Positions 9,445 to 22,832 of a stretch of DNA of 35,601 nucleotides are shown one piece after another. The notes beneath the pieces are model-generated. The model searched no databases and was not told the origin of the DNA. It saw only the letters and a list, made by a program, of their open reading frames with translations. The translations under genes were made by a program, and so were the position numbers. Position 1 is the stretch's first letter, and each line of letters opens with the position of its first letter. This stretch comes from Mycoplasmatales bacterium (lineage in GTDB: Bacteria; Bacillota_I; Bacilli_A; Mycoplasmatales; JABABV01). Location of the stretch: assembly GCA_014238055.1 (NCBI GenBank), contig JABABV010000007.1, forward strand, positions 1 to 35,601, in the 5' to 3' direction.

Positions 9445-10743
9445 TTAATCTAAAAAATCTTTTAATCAAAAGAAAGATTTTTTAGGAATTCTAAGATTTT
9501 GTTTTAAATCTAGAGAAATAAGTCCATAACGTTCTTTATAAGATTTAGTTCAATTTCAATTATCGATATAATTTAATATTATTAATCCTTGGCAATTAGA
9601 TTCTGATCTAATTGCTTTTTTAACAGCGATGATTTGATTTTTTAAATAATTGATGCGGTATTGATCTTCAACTACTCCAGAATCATTTGCATGTAATCTT
9701 TCATCTGCCATTCCAATCCCTTTAATAGAGACGATCGTTTCGATGTTGTTATAAGAATTTTTAATTATCATTAAAGAATTAAATAGATCATCATTTATTA
9801 ATTTTTTATTTTTATTAATTATATCATATCCAAAGTTAAATTCAGTGTGATCTAAATTAGCTTTAACAATTTTTGAATTTTTATAAATTAAGTTTAAAAA
9901 ATCTATTGATCAATCTTTAATAGATTGCTCTTCTTCACAAGTAATTTCTAATTCAATTTTATATTTTTTTGCTATTTCTAATAATTTATAATGAATTTTA
10001 TTATCAATAAAAGCATTTAATAATAATTGGTGTTCTCAAACGTTTGCAATGTTTGCGGCTTCTTTATCTTCGAGTTTATCACTAGCTGGATAAGCAATTT
10101 CTAAATTCAGACCAATCCCGATTTTAGTTTTTAGTTTTTTAGTTTTAAAAATATTAACAGCATTTTTATGAGCTAAAATAATATTTACAACGCTTTGTAA
10201 CATTTTAACTATATTATTTTCTGCTGGATAATGACTACTATTGACGTATTGGCCTAAAAGATCTTGCATCGGTTCATTAAAAGTAATTCACTTATGCACC
10301 CGACTACCAAATAATTTGAAACATTTTTCAGCGTAATAACTAAATTTAACAATACTTTCTTTAGTCGTTCAACCACCTTTTTCAGATAATCATAAAGGCA
10401 TATCAAAATGAAAAAGACTAACTATCGGTTTCATTCCTAAAGCAATAACTTTATCAATTAATTTATTATAAAATTCAACTGCTACAAGGTTGATAGTTTT
10501 TCCATCAGGAATTAAAAATGTTCATTGAATAGATAAAGCAAAACAATTAAAATTTAATTGTTTTGCAAAAGCAACGTCTTCTTCGTAATGTTTAATAAAA
10601 TCATTACGTACATAAATTCCTTCTTCAAATAAATAAACACTTTCCATAAATCAATAATCTCAAACAGAAAGTGATTTTTTAGTTCCGATACCTTCAGTTT
10701 GAGGCGCTGAAAAACCGCCTCCTCAAAGAAAATTATTGTTCAT
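9445..10743 (-). CDS. GH1 family glycosidase homologue lacking the nucleophile Glu
   Basis: 432 aa with eleven or so TGA(Trp). GH1 landmarks in order: FLWGGGFSAPQTEG (5-18), SIQWTFLIPDG (71-81), HFDMPLWLSEKGGW (112-125), acid/base motif TFNEP with Glu157, and the C-terminal NWNWTKSYKERYGLISLD, similar to the phosphate-binding end of 6-phospho-beta-glucosidases. The nucleophile motif, normally (T)ENG, reads VSIKGIGMADE: the Glu is replaced by Ile. The Arg of the usual W-S-R motif that holds that Glu is Phe, and the FEW-type sugar-binding Glu is Asn. So the fold is there but the retaining mechanism should not work. Ribosome site AGGAG; it follows the permease gene by 37 bases, likely one transcript. 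Either a pseudoenzyme with a binding role or a decaying gene with an intact frame. Confidence 0.85.
9452..9483. terminator. Bidirectional terminator between rhodanese and GH1 genes
   Basis: AAAAAATCTTT (9452-9462) pairs with AAAGATTTTTT (9473-9483) across a 10-base loop, giving an 11-bp stem with A- and T-runs on the two sides. For the plus strand it follows the rhodanese stop by 8 bases. For the minus strand it lies inside the last codons of the GH1 gene. Confidence 0.7.
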
Positions 10744-10780
10744 TATAGAGCTCCTATTATTTAAAAATTTAGAAAATAAA

Positions 10781-12232
10781 TTATTCTTTAATTAATTTAC
10801 TATTAGTTTTTTTAACGAATTTACTAAATACAAAATCCATAAAGTATCCAACTATTATAATAGCAGTAAAAATTATTACTGTATATGTTAGCGTTGCATA
10901 TGTTGATGTAAAGATATCAGTTGAAACTGAAAACATTTCATAAATATTATCGATTAAACTAATGATTGGTACAATAATAAAGAATGACGCTCCTATTATA
11001 GCTGATATTTTGAAAAATTTTATTTTTTTAACTTTTACTTTATTAGTGTATCGATTAATAACAGCATATATAAAGACAATCCCTAACATGATTAAAATAA
11101 TTGCTGTTTGTCAATTAGAAACAACATCGATAAAATCAAGCGTTTTACCAAATACAAAATGACCAATTAAGAAACTAAAAACCGTTGCTAAAAAAGATAA
11201 AGTATATAAGAAATATCCGCTACCTGCTGGACTTCCATTAGGATTCTTTTTAATAATTAATTTTTTATATGGGAAGTAATGAGGTGAGTCTACCGCATCA
11301 CTGACCATTCGCATTCCTCCAGTAGTAAATCCATTTAACGATCCTAAAGCAGCAAAGACTACTGAAATATCGATAATTTTTTCAAATCAAACTGGGAAAG
11401 CGTGATGAGAAAAAGAAATAACTGAACCAGTATCTCAATCTTTACTTGCAAAAGAACCAGCTGTTTTAGAAAAAATAGCTACTGAAATTAAAGCGTAAAA
11501 AATAATAATACTAATAACTCCAACGATAACAATTTTTGGTAAATTACGATCAGCATTTTTAACTGATTTTTTAATTGAAAAAACATAATAGAACCCATCG
11601 AAAGCATAGAAGACTGCCGGAAGCGCTAAAATCATTCCTAAAATTCCGTGATTTTTAATTGTTTTTCCAGAAATAATAATATCTGGACTACTAAAATTAG
11701 TAATTGAACTAGTTATTAATCCCGCAACAACTACAACAATTAAAGGAAATAATTTAAAGATTGTTGCAAAGTTTTGTGTGATATGAGGAATTTTAATAAA
11801 TTTAGAATTAATTCCCATAAATCAAGTTAAGTAAAATAATGTTAAAATTAAATTAGCTCACCATGGAGCGTGGTATCCGAAAATAGCTCAAGTAAAATTA
11901 GCACCATAAAATGCTAAAGTTGTATAAATAAATGGAAAATATAAGAAAGTTAGAAATCAAACTAACGTTCTCCCATATCGTTTACTAACGAAAGCATTAG
12001 CTCAAGAAACGATTCCTGAATCAGTTTCTTTCTGAGAACTAATAATCTCTAATAGAGCAATCGCTGCAAATAATACTCCGATCCCTCCAATAACTCACGC
12101 TAATAAAGTGTAAACTCCTGAACCAGTACTATTTATAACACTAGTGTTTTTAAAAAATATTCCTACTCCGACAATTGTTCCAATAACATAAGCTAATGCC
12201 GTTATGAAACCAATATTCTTTTTATTAGACAT
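10781..12232 (-). CDS. APC-superfamily amino-acid permease
   Basis: 483 aa, about 12 membrane segments, numerous TGA(Trp). N-terminal ALAYVIGTIVGVGIFFKN (about 11-28) is the substrate-binding G-(I/V)-G-x-G-I-F bend of the APC fold in TM1. The middle carries LALPAVFYAFDGFYYVF, a signature shared almost exactly with the permeases at 32256 and 33881 (ALPG.LFAFDGFYYVAN), so the three are paralogues. Substrate unknown. The gene has its own AAGGAG site, near-identical to that of the upstream leader peptide (ACAAGGAGAAAAC in both), and is preceded by an intrinsic terminator and an Asn-rich leader ORF, which points to attenuation control. It is followed by the GH1 homologue. Confidence 0.92.
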
Positions 12233-12250
12233 AGTTTTCTCCTTGTTTTA

Positions 12251-12296
12251 AAAATAAAAAAAATAAATAATACTAAAATAAATTAGCATTATTTAT
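12251..12296 (-). terminator. Intrinsic terminator between leader C and the permease (attenuator)
   Basis: On the minus strand ATAAATAATGCTAA (12296-12283) pairs over its full 14 bases with TTAGTATTATTTAT (12276-12263), one G-U pair, loop of 6, followed by TTTTTTTATTTT. It lies after the leader ORF and only about 20 bases before the permease start, so transcription has to pass it to reach the permease. A weak alternative pairing exists: the A/U segment AUUAUUUA just downstream of the leader stop (12339-12332) can pair with UAAAUAAU of the terminator arm. It can also pair with the AAU-AAU-AAU Asn codons 12-14. These are all A-U pairs, so weaker evidence than for leaders A and B. Confidence 0.75.
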
Positions 12297-12353
12297 CGTT
12301 AAAAAATATAAAAATATAAAAAATAATATTTTAAATAATTTATCACGATAATC

Positions 12354-12467
12354 TTATGTTAGTTGAGCAGAGCTAAGCATTCGTTTATTTCCAAAAAGAA
12401 CATACAAAAAGTTAATAATTGTAACATTATTATTAATTTCTAAGTTGTTAAAATTAGAATTAAACAT
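12354..12467 (-). CDS. Asn-rich leader peptide C (37 aa) upstream of permease
   Basis: A short ORF with a strong ribosome site (ACAAGGAGAAAAC, 8 bases before ATG) and a promoter: TTGGAA (-35, 12549-12554 on the plus strand) and TATAAT (-10, 12526-12531) with a 17-base spacer. The peptide begins MFNSNFNNLEINNNV; nine of 37 residues are Asn, with tandem Asn at positions 7-8 and 12-14. It ends about 60 bases upstream of an intrinsic terminator, itself just before the permease. Length, position and early NN resemble leaders A (27121) and B (31989), though the DNA is not closely alike. A role as a sensing leader for attenuation is inferred. Confidence 0.65.
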   Translation of the reverse strand: MFNSNFNNLEINNNVTIINFLYVLFGNKRMLSSAQLT

Positions 12468-12525
12468 TTGTTTTCTCCTTGTAATTGAAATAAATTACTC
12501 AAAATTTTAAGACTATATTAGAACA

Positions 12526-12554
12526 ATTATACACTTTTTTTTACTTTTTTCCAA
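12526..12554 (-). promoter_or_regulatory. Promoter of leader C / permease / GH1 transcript
   Basis: Reading the minus strand: TTGGAA, 17 bases, TATAAT, and a start about 50-60 bases before the leader ATG. The spacer is A-rich. It faces away from the gene at 12620, leaving 65 bases between the two promoter regions. Confidence 0.65.
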
Positions 12555-12619
12555 AAAATAAAGTAAAATAGTAGCAACAACCCATCTATTCAACGTTGGA
12601 AAGAAGGTAAAACAACCTC

Positions 12620-13423
12620 ATGCATCTCTTAAAACAAAACAACCAATACATTACTTTCAATAGTGAAAAGGCTTTAAAAGTTCACGAAAGATTAGCTGAT
12701 AAAAATATTGCCGTTATCGATTTTGAATCTTTTCAATTCGATAAAATCAACCGTGATAAATTTCCTTTAAATATTCATTCAATCCCTTTTTCTTTTTCTA
12801 TCGGTGTTGTTAAATATTCAAAAACTAAAAATAAATATGAACTAGTTAGTGAATATGATTATAATTACTGAAAAATTGATAGCTATAAAGATTTAATTAA
12901 TAAGATTAAAAACTTAGCTTTACAAATGAATCAGATTTGTCAAAAAGAAAAAATCGATCAATTTGTTTTTTTAGGAGCTGAAAACGAATTAAAATGTTTT
13001 CAATTCTTTCACGATATTTTAAAACAAAAAAACATTAATACTATTTTTCAAAAAGGTAAATTAATTAATCGTGATTATTATGATTTATATAAGTTCTTTA
13101 ATGATAAAAAATATTTTAACGTTTTAAAATATAGTTTCAAAATAAGTAATTTTTTCAAAATCAGTGACCGTCCAGATCCGATAAAAAGTCGTCAAATTGG
13201 GATTGCTGCTGGTAAACATTTTAATAGTATGGTTAAAGGTAAAGCAAGTACGGCAGGAAAGCGATTAATCACTAAGATTATTAAACATAATTTATATGAT
13301 ATCTATAAAGGTTATGTAATGATTAATTATTTATTTTCTTTAACTAACGTAAAAGAAAATGAAGTTGTTAATAAAAAAAGCATTAGTAAAACCGATTGCA
13401 ATATAAAATTTTCAATAAATTAA
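12620..13423 (+). CDS. Hypothetical protein, DUF2779/DEDD-exonuclease-like
   Basis: 267 aa with one TGA(Trp). The segment IAVIDFESF (about residues 29-37) followed by SIPFSFSIGVV recalls the first catalytic strand (D-x-E) of the RNase H-like DEDD exonuclease fold found in DUF2779 proteins. Further on, RDYYDLYKFFNDKKYFNVLKYSFKISNFF and HNLYDIYKGYVMI match in order the second and third acidic elements of that fold. The usual DUF2779 proteins are longer, with an extra N-terminal nuclease part that is absent here. Function unproven; a nuclease is the best guess. The start follows an AAGAAGG site. It stands upstream of the SRP RNA gene. A possible -10 TAAAAT sits near 12563. Confidence 0.5.
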
Positions 13424-13447
13424 TTAAATTTATGTTAATATATATAT

Positions 13448-13530
13448 GCCTTTGCAACAATAACCTTTTAACTTGGTCAGGTCCGGAAGGAAGCAGCCAT
13501 ATAAAGAAGTATTGTGTGCGAAGGTTTTTT
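13448..13530 (+). ncRNA. ffs: SRP RNA (4.5S-like)
   Basis: Contains the hallmark GGTCAGGTCCGGAAGGAAGCAGCC region in two parts (GGTCAGGTCC loop and GGAAGGAAGCAGCC near 13475-13498), the SRP54 (Ffh)-binding helix 8. The 5' arm GCCTTTGC..ACAATA pairs with the 3' arm TATTGT..GCGAAGG, followed by a T-run that terminates transcription. About 80 nt, the size of the small bacterial SRP RNA without an Alu domain. It guides Ffh to nascent membrane and secretory proteins, which connects it with secG. The ends are placed from the pairing, give or take a few bases. Confidence 0.95.
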
Positions 13531-13569
13531 TTATCTATTTTTTAAATATAATAATAAGGAGGTTTTATT

Positions 13570-14043
13570 TTGCTAACTAAAAAGTTAACTCAATTAGAGA
13601 TGTGAGAGAAATTAAATAAATTATCAATCAAAGCTAAAAATAAAGGTGAAATTCCTGTTAGTGCAATCGTATTAAATGATCAAAAAGAAATTATAGCGCA
13701 AGCTTTTAATAAAAACGATCGCACTAATAAAGTGTCTGACCACGCTGAAATTATCGCCCTTAACAAAGCAGGTCGAAAATTAAAGACTTGAAAGCTTATT
13801 GATTGTACTTTATTAGTTACTCTAGAACCATGTGTAATGTGTTTTGGGGCAATCCTCAATAGCAGAGTAAAAAATGTTTATTTCATGCTTAAAACCGATA
13901 AAGGAATCAGTTCTTTAAATTTATTTAATGAGTTGAAAACTAAAACTCATTTAAAAAATTTTAGTGCTGTCAATAATTTACAAACAGCTATATCAAAAAA
14001 AATTATTAAAGATTTTTTCAATGATTTAAGAAAGGGGAAATAA
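13570..14043 (+). CDS. tadA: tRNA(Arg) adenosine-34 deaminase TadA
   Basis: 157 aa with TTG start at 13570; the full ribosome site AAGGAGG lies 7 bases upstream, whereas the in-frame ATG at 13600 has none. Catalytic core: GEIPVSAIVLN (26-36), DHAEIIAL with His58 and Glu60, LEPCVMCFGAILNSRV with Cys88 and Cys91 binding zinc. Family length about 150-170. TadA converts A34 to inosine in tRNA-Arg(ACG), essential for reading CGU/CGC/CGA. Two TGA(Trp) inside. The stop is 6 bases before dnaX, so the two are one transcript, a very common arrangement in Firmicutes and mycoplasmas, here right after the SRP RNA gene. Confidence 0.96.
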
Positions 14044-14049
14044 CAAATT

Positions 14050-15617
14050 ATGACAAAACATTACGTTTCTTTGTATCGAAAATATAGACCAAATTTATTC
14101 AAAAATTTAGTCAGTCAAAAACAAGTAAAAAATGTATTACAAAACTCAATAATAAAACAAGAGATTAGTCATGCATATTTATTTAACGGTCCTCGTGGTA
14201 CTGGAAAAACTTCAACTGCTTATATTTTTGCTAAAGCAATTAATTGTATAAACAATATTAATGGTGATGCTTGCAATAAATGTAAAAACTGTTTATTGAT
14301 CAATAATAACGAAACTTTTGATATCGTTGAAATCGATGCCGCTTCTAATAATGGTGTTGATAATATTCGTGATTTAACTGATAAAGTTACTTATAATCCT
14401 TTAAACTTAATTTATAAAGTTTATATCATTGATGAAGTCCACATGTTAAGTAAAGGGGCTTTTAATGCGTTATTAAAAACATTAGAAGAACCTCCTAAAC
14501 ACGCTATCTTTATTTTAGCTACTACTGAAATTAAAAAAATTCCAATAACAATAATGTCACGTACTCAAAAACATAATTTTCAAAAAATAAAACTTCCTGA
14601 ATTAACAAAACATTTAGAAAGAATTTCTAAAAAAGAAAATATTGAAATAGTTGATCAAGATACTTTACTAAATATTTCTTTCTTAGCTGAGGGCTGTGTT
14701 CGCGATGCTTTATCTCTTCTAGAACAAGTTGCTATTTATCAAGATAATAAAATTGATAATAATGGTTTACTTGAATTATTTAATTATGTAACTATTAGTA
14801 AACAGAGTAATATAATTAAAGCTTTAATAAATAAAGATCAAAAAAATATTTTGGAATTAATTAATTATTTTCAAGATAAAGCGATCAATTATCACGCTTT
14901 AATAAAATCACTAATTTTTCTTTTAAATAGTAACTTAAATAAAAACGAATTAAATTTAGCGCTAAATTTAAAAGAAAATTTAAATAATGCATTATTATTA
15001 TTAAAAAAACTAATTGAATTTGAAACTTTAATTCAAGAAAGTAAAATGCCTCAAATTACTTTTCAATTACTTTTATTAGATAATTTAGATTTAAATATTA
15101 ATAAAAAAAATATCATCATTAAAGATGATACGAAAGAAGTTTTAAAACCTACAATTAAACTTGAAGTGAAACCAATCATTTCTAAAGAAGTTGTTAAGCC
15201 ACAAGTTATTAAAAAACTTGATCAAGTCGTTGAACTAAACGAAGATAAAATTCTTCTATCGTGTGCTAGTAATAATGATATCGATGAATTGAAACAATTA
15301 AAATTGAATTGAAACAATATTAAAAGTAATATTCTAAACGATAGTATCGATCGTAAAGCTTTATTCATTACTAATGCTAAACCTTTATGAATTTATCAAA
15401 ATAATTTAATTATCGGCTTTAAAGAAGCGATTGAAGTTGAAAATTTTAATATCAGTAAAACTGAGTTTATTAAAAACATTAATAACTCAATCGATAGTAA
15501 TCATAATATTATTGCAATTGATCGTAACAAATGAGTTGAAATAAAAAAGCAACTCAAAAATAAGTTGCTTTATAAAAACGATTCCAAAGAAAACGATATC
15601 GATAAATATCGTAATGA

Positions 15618-15630
<13 letters not shown>
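14050..15630 (+). CDS. dnaX: DNA polymerase III subunit tau/gamma
   Basis: 526 aa, several TGA(Trp). N-terminal YVSLYRKYRPNLFKNLV, Walker A NGPRGTGKTS (46-55), a zinc knuckle from Cys66, Cys75, Cys78 and Cys81, Walker B VYIIDEVHML (about 123-132), sensor 1 ATTE, and an SRTQ-HNF arginine-finger region are the AAA+ clamp-loader module. After residue about 360 comes a Lys/Glu/Val-rich linker and a degenerate C-terminal domain. The clamp loader loads DnaN (at 21488) onto DNA. tadA is directly upstream. Its stop TAA (15628-15630) abuts the stop codon of the convergent serS (15631-15633) with no gap between. I saw no clear programmed frameshift site for a short gamma form; an A8 tract near 15107 is the only slippery-looking spot. 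Confidence 0.95.
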
Positions 15631-16908
<1,278 letters not shown>

Positions 16909-16921
16909 GGTTCCCCCAAGT

Positions 16922-19417
16922 TTAATTTAAAAATACTTTGACTTCTTCGTTTTCTAATTGCGGTTCGTTTTCAGTGGGATTATTTTTAAATAAAGCCACG
17001 TTTGAAATTAAATCTTTTTCACGTAATTTAATGATGCGCACACCTTTACTTGAACGAGAGATAGTTTCTTTAATTTGTTCAGACAGAATTCGTATTACAA
17101 TACCTTTTTTAGTAATAATAAGAATGTCTTCATTACCAGATATTACTTTTAAACAGACCAAATTACCAGCTTTTTCAATGTTAATTGTTTTAACACCTTT
17201 TGACCCACGATTAGTAATACGGTAGCTATTAATGTCTGTTATTTTACCAAATCCATACGTTCCAATAGCAAGAATTTTATTACCTTCAAGTGAAGTTGAA
17301 CAGCCAACTACTTTACTATTTGTAAGTTGCATTCCAATAACTCCACGAGAGCTTCTTCCGGTGTTTCTAATAGCGTCTGATCGGAAACGAACGACTTTAC
17401 CATTAGATGCCCCGATAACAACTTCAGTCGAATCATGAACTTCTTTAACAAACATTAAACGATCAGTTTCATCTAATGAAATTGCTATCTTACCGTTACG
17501 GTTAATATTATGAAATTCTGATTTTAAAGTTTTTTTCGTAATTCCTTTTTCAGTAACAAAAATAATTGAACCGTTATCATAATCGTTTAAGTTTAATAAG
17601 AAAGTAACTTTTTCTTTTAAAGCTCGATTTAGCGGTAAAATATTAACTACTGGAATTCCTTTAGCTTGTTTAGAACCTTTTGGTATTTGATGAGCACGGA
17701 GACGATATACGCGTCCTAGATTAGAAAACATTAATAAATCAGAATGAGTATTAGCAACTACTAAATGGCTAATGTCATCTTCTGATAAAGTCATCCCTTT
17801 ACTTCCAACTCCACCACGTTTTTGAACACGATATTCATTAACAGAGATTCTTTTAATATAACCTTTATCAGACATTGAGATAACAACATCTTCTTTCAAG
17901 ATTAATTCTTCATCATCGATACTATGAATTGATCCTGGGATAATTTCACTCTTACGAGGATTACCAAACTTCTCTTCAATAATTCTTAAATCTTTAACGA
18001 TTTCTTCAGTAATTTTATCTTCAGAACGTAAAATTGATTCATTATGATTAATAAAGTCTCATAGTTTATTTAGTTCGATTTCAATACGACTTCGTTCTAA
18101 ACCAGTTAAACGTTGTAAACGCATTTCTAAGACTGATTTTGCTTGATTAGCATTCAACTCATACGTGCTTACTAATTGTTTGATCGCTTCTTCAGCGCTC
18201 GCTGCTTCTTTAATTAATTTAATAACTGCATCAATATTTTTTAAAGCAATTGTTAAACCTTCTAAAATTTCGCAACGCTTGTGAGCTTTTTCTAGTTCGA
18301 AAGAAATTTTACGTACTAAAATATTTTTACGATGATTTAGATAAACACTTAAAGCTTTTTTAACTGTTAACACTTCAGGGCGGCCATCGACTAAAGCAAG
18401 TAAATTAATACTGAAACTAGTTTGTAGTGGTGTCATTTTAAATAATTTATTTAAAATTACTTCAGCAATAACATCTTTACGAACTTCAATAACGATACGC
18501 ATTCCTTTTAAGTTAGATTCATCACGTAAATCAGTTACACCATCAATTGTTTTATTCTTAATTAAATGCGCAATCTTTTCAACTAAACTAGCTTTATTAA
18601 CCATATAAGGAATTTCAAAAATAACGATTCTTTGTTTTCCGTTAGTTAATAATTCTATTTTAGTACGTGAACGAATTACAACTGAACCTTTTCCAGTTTC
18701 ATAAGCTTGTTTAATTCCAACATCACCAAGAATAATTCCCCCAGTTGGAAAATCAGGACCTTTAATTATTTCTGATAATTCAGCAATTGATAATTCTGGA
18801 TTTTCAGCTAAAGCAATCGTTCCAGCAATTACTTCTCCTAAATTATGAGGCGGAATTGAAGTCGCCATCCCAACAGCAATACCACTAGAACCATTTACTA
18901 ATAAATTAGGAAATTTAGCTGGTAAAACTTTTGGTTCGCGTTCAGCACCATCATAATTAGGGACAAAATCAACAGTATTACGATTAATATCAGATACTAA
19001 CATAGCTGATATTTTTGATAATCTCGCTTCAGTATAACGCATCGCCGCAGCGCTGTCGCCATCAACTGAACCGAAGTTACCATGACCATCTACTAAAGGA
19101 TATCTTAGTGAGAAATCTTGTGCCATTCTTACTAAAGTATTGTACGCTGCTTGATCACCATGGGGATGATACTTAGCAATAACTTCACCAACTACACGAG
19201 CTGATTTTTTATGAGCGCGATCATGAGTCATACCTAATTCATTCATTGCAAAAATAATGCGTCGATGAACTGGTTTTAAACCATCACGGGCATCTGGTAA
19301 TGCTCGAGAAACGATAACTGACATCGCATAATCGATAAAAGATGTTTTCATTTCATCGACAATATTTTTAATAACAATATTTTCTTGAAATTCTTCTTTA
19401 TTTTTTATATCATCCAT
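16922..19417 (-). CDS. gyrA: DNA gyrase subunit A
   Basis: 831 aa. N-terminal breakage-reunion domain: [18 protein letters not shown] (38-55), and [10 protein letters not shown] with catalytic Tyr128 that forms the phosphotyrosine link. The C-terminal beta-pinwheel has the GyrA box in altered form, [10 protein letters not shown], which supports GyrA rather than ParC. Partner GyrB lies 58 bases upstream; together they introduce negative supercoils. In the quinolone-contact helix the sequence is [10 protein letters not shown], so the residue equivalent to E. coli Ser83 is Gln89 and that of Asp87 is Asn93. Both are the usual drug-anchoring positions and both are altered. TGA is read as Trp near residue 453. 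Promoter not obvious; probably co-transcribed with gyrB and dnaN. Confidence 0.98.
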
Positions 19418-19475
19418 ATTTTCCCCTTTATCCTCTAGTGATTATTATTATTATTTAATTAAATTTATATTATTA

Positions 19476-21401
<1,926 letters not shown>

Positions 21402-21487
21402 TTATAATTTTCATATTTATTACTATTTTATCATTTTTTTAATAATTAATATAGTTATTAGTGATTTAGTCTTTTTATCTAATTTGA

Positions 21488-22615
21488 TTAAAAAGTTCTT
21501 AATGGTAATATCAATTGTTTAAGTCATGGTTTTTCAGTACTAGTAATTAAGGCTGGCTTTAAATTACTGATTAGTTTAATTGAAATAGTTTTTGTATTAA
21601 AAGCACGAACTGCTTCTTTTAAAAATCTTAAATTAAAATTAATATTTATTGCTTTTCCACTAAATTTAAAATCAGTAATGATATCTTCGATCGTTCCGAT
21701 TTCTTTTTGATTATTTTTAACGATAATTTTATCTTTATTGATTTCTAAATTAACACTCGAAATATTGTTAACTGTAAAAATTTCCATCTTATTCATTACG
21801 AAAACTAATTGTTTTGTTTCAATAATTAATTCTGTTTCAAAGTTTTCTGGAATTAAACTAATAACGTTTGGATAATTACCTTGTAAAATTCTAACTTTTA
21901 AAGATAGGGCATTGTAATTGATCACAATAGAGTCAATAGAGATATATAAAATAACAGTTCCTTTATCATCGCTTAAAATTCTAATAATATCTTTAACAAC
22001 TTTAGTTAAAAGACTAAATTTAAATTTAAAATCTAAATTATTGTTTTGTAATAATAAATCGCTATAAGCTAAACGATATGAATCGGTAGCTACTGATTCG
22101 ATTTTTTGATTATTAATATTAAAATTCATAGCATTTAACATAATTCTTTTATTTTCAATATCACTAGCGAAAATAACTTCATTAATATAATTCTTAAGAT
22201 CTTTTAAAGGCATTTTTATTTTATGACCAACATTTTCGATATTAATGTTTGGAAATTCATTATTATCAATTGTATTTAAAGTCATAACTAATTTGTTTGC
22301 TTTAATTATTAATTCATTTTTTTCTTTATTAAAAGTTAGTTCAATGTATTCTTCATTTATTTTTTTTAAGATATTCATGAAATAATTCGGTTTAATTAAA
22401 AAGCTACCAATTTCATCAGATAATAAATTATTTTCATTTATTAAAATAAATTCTTTAATAAACATTGTTCCATTACTTGCAGATAAAATTATTTTTTCTT
22501 TATCGATTGCGAAGTTAACACCTTTGAGGTGGTTGATTATATTATTTGTATCAATTACTTTGTAAACATTGTTCAAAGCATTTAATATTTTTTTTCGTCT
22601 TATTTTTAGTTTCAT
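21488..22615 (-). CDS. dnaN: DNA polymerase III sliding clamp (beta)
   Basis: 375 aa, expected length for the three-domain clamp. N-terminus MKLKIRRKKILNALNNV, the middle segment AYSDLLLQNNN, and the C-terminal QLILPLRTF close to the usual QLILP(M/I)R end, all fit DnaN. One TGA(Trp) near the end (KPWLKQ). It forms the ring that tethers the polymerase; the clamp loader gene dnaX is at 14050. It lies downstream of dnaA in the usual dnaA-dnaN order and just after the A/T-palindrome and DnaA-box region. Ribosome site AGAAGGA. Confidence 0.95.
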
Positions 22616-22832
22616 ATTTTGTTTTTCCTTCTTGTTTGTTTTTTTAAATTATTATTCTATCTATAATTATTATTATTAGGGGTCTGTGTTATGGGGATAA
22701 CTGAAGATTATTATTTTGTAATTATATAATATATATATATATTATATAATTATTTTGATATTTTGCAAGGTTTTTTTTCCACATTTTTTCCACATTAAAC
22801 TAACAAATTTATAGGAGATACTAACATTTTTA
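22616..22832. promoter_or_regulatory. oriC part 1 (dnaA-dnaN gap): DnaA-box pair and AT palindrome
   Basis: 217 bases between dnaA and dnaN. Two identical TTTTCCACA motifs lie at 22775-22783 and 22786-22794, same orientation and 11 bases apart (one helical turn); they differ from the DnaA box TTATCCACA by one base. On the opposite strand TTATCCCCA (22692-22700) is a further single-mismatch candidate. Between them, 22719-22752, is a perfect 34-bp palindrome of A and T only (core ATATATATATAT), a good unwinding element. The rest is AT-rich spacer containing the dnaN promoter region; the best -10 is loose. Confidence 0.7.

Noticed and set aside
16938-17438. Plus-strand open frames opposite gyrA
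   Set aside because: They have no ribosome site, no recognisable motif and lie inside a strongly conserved gene; antisense shadows.
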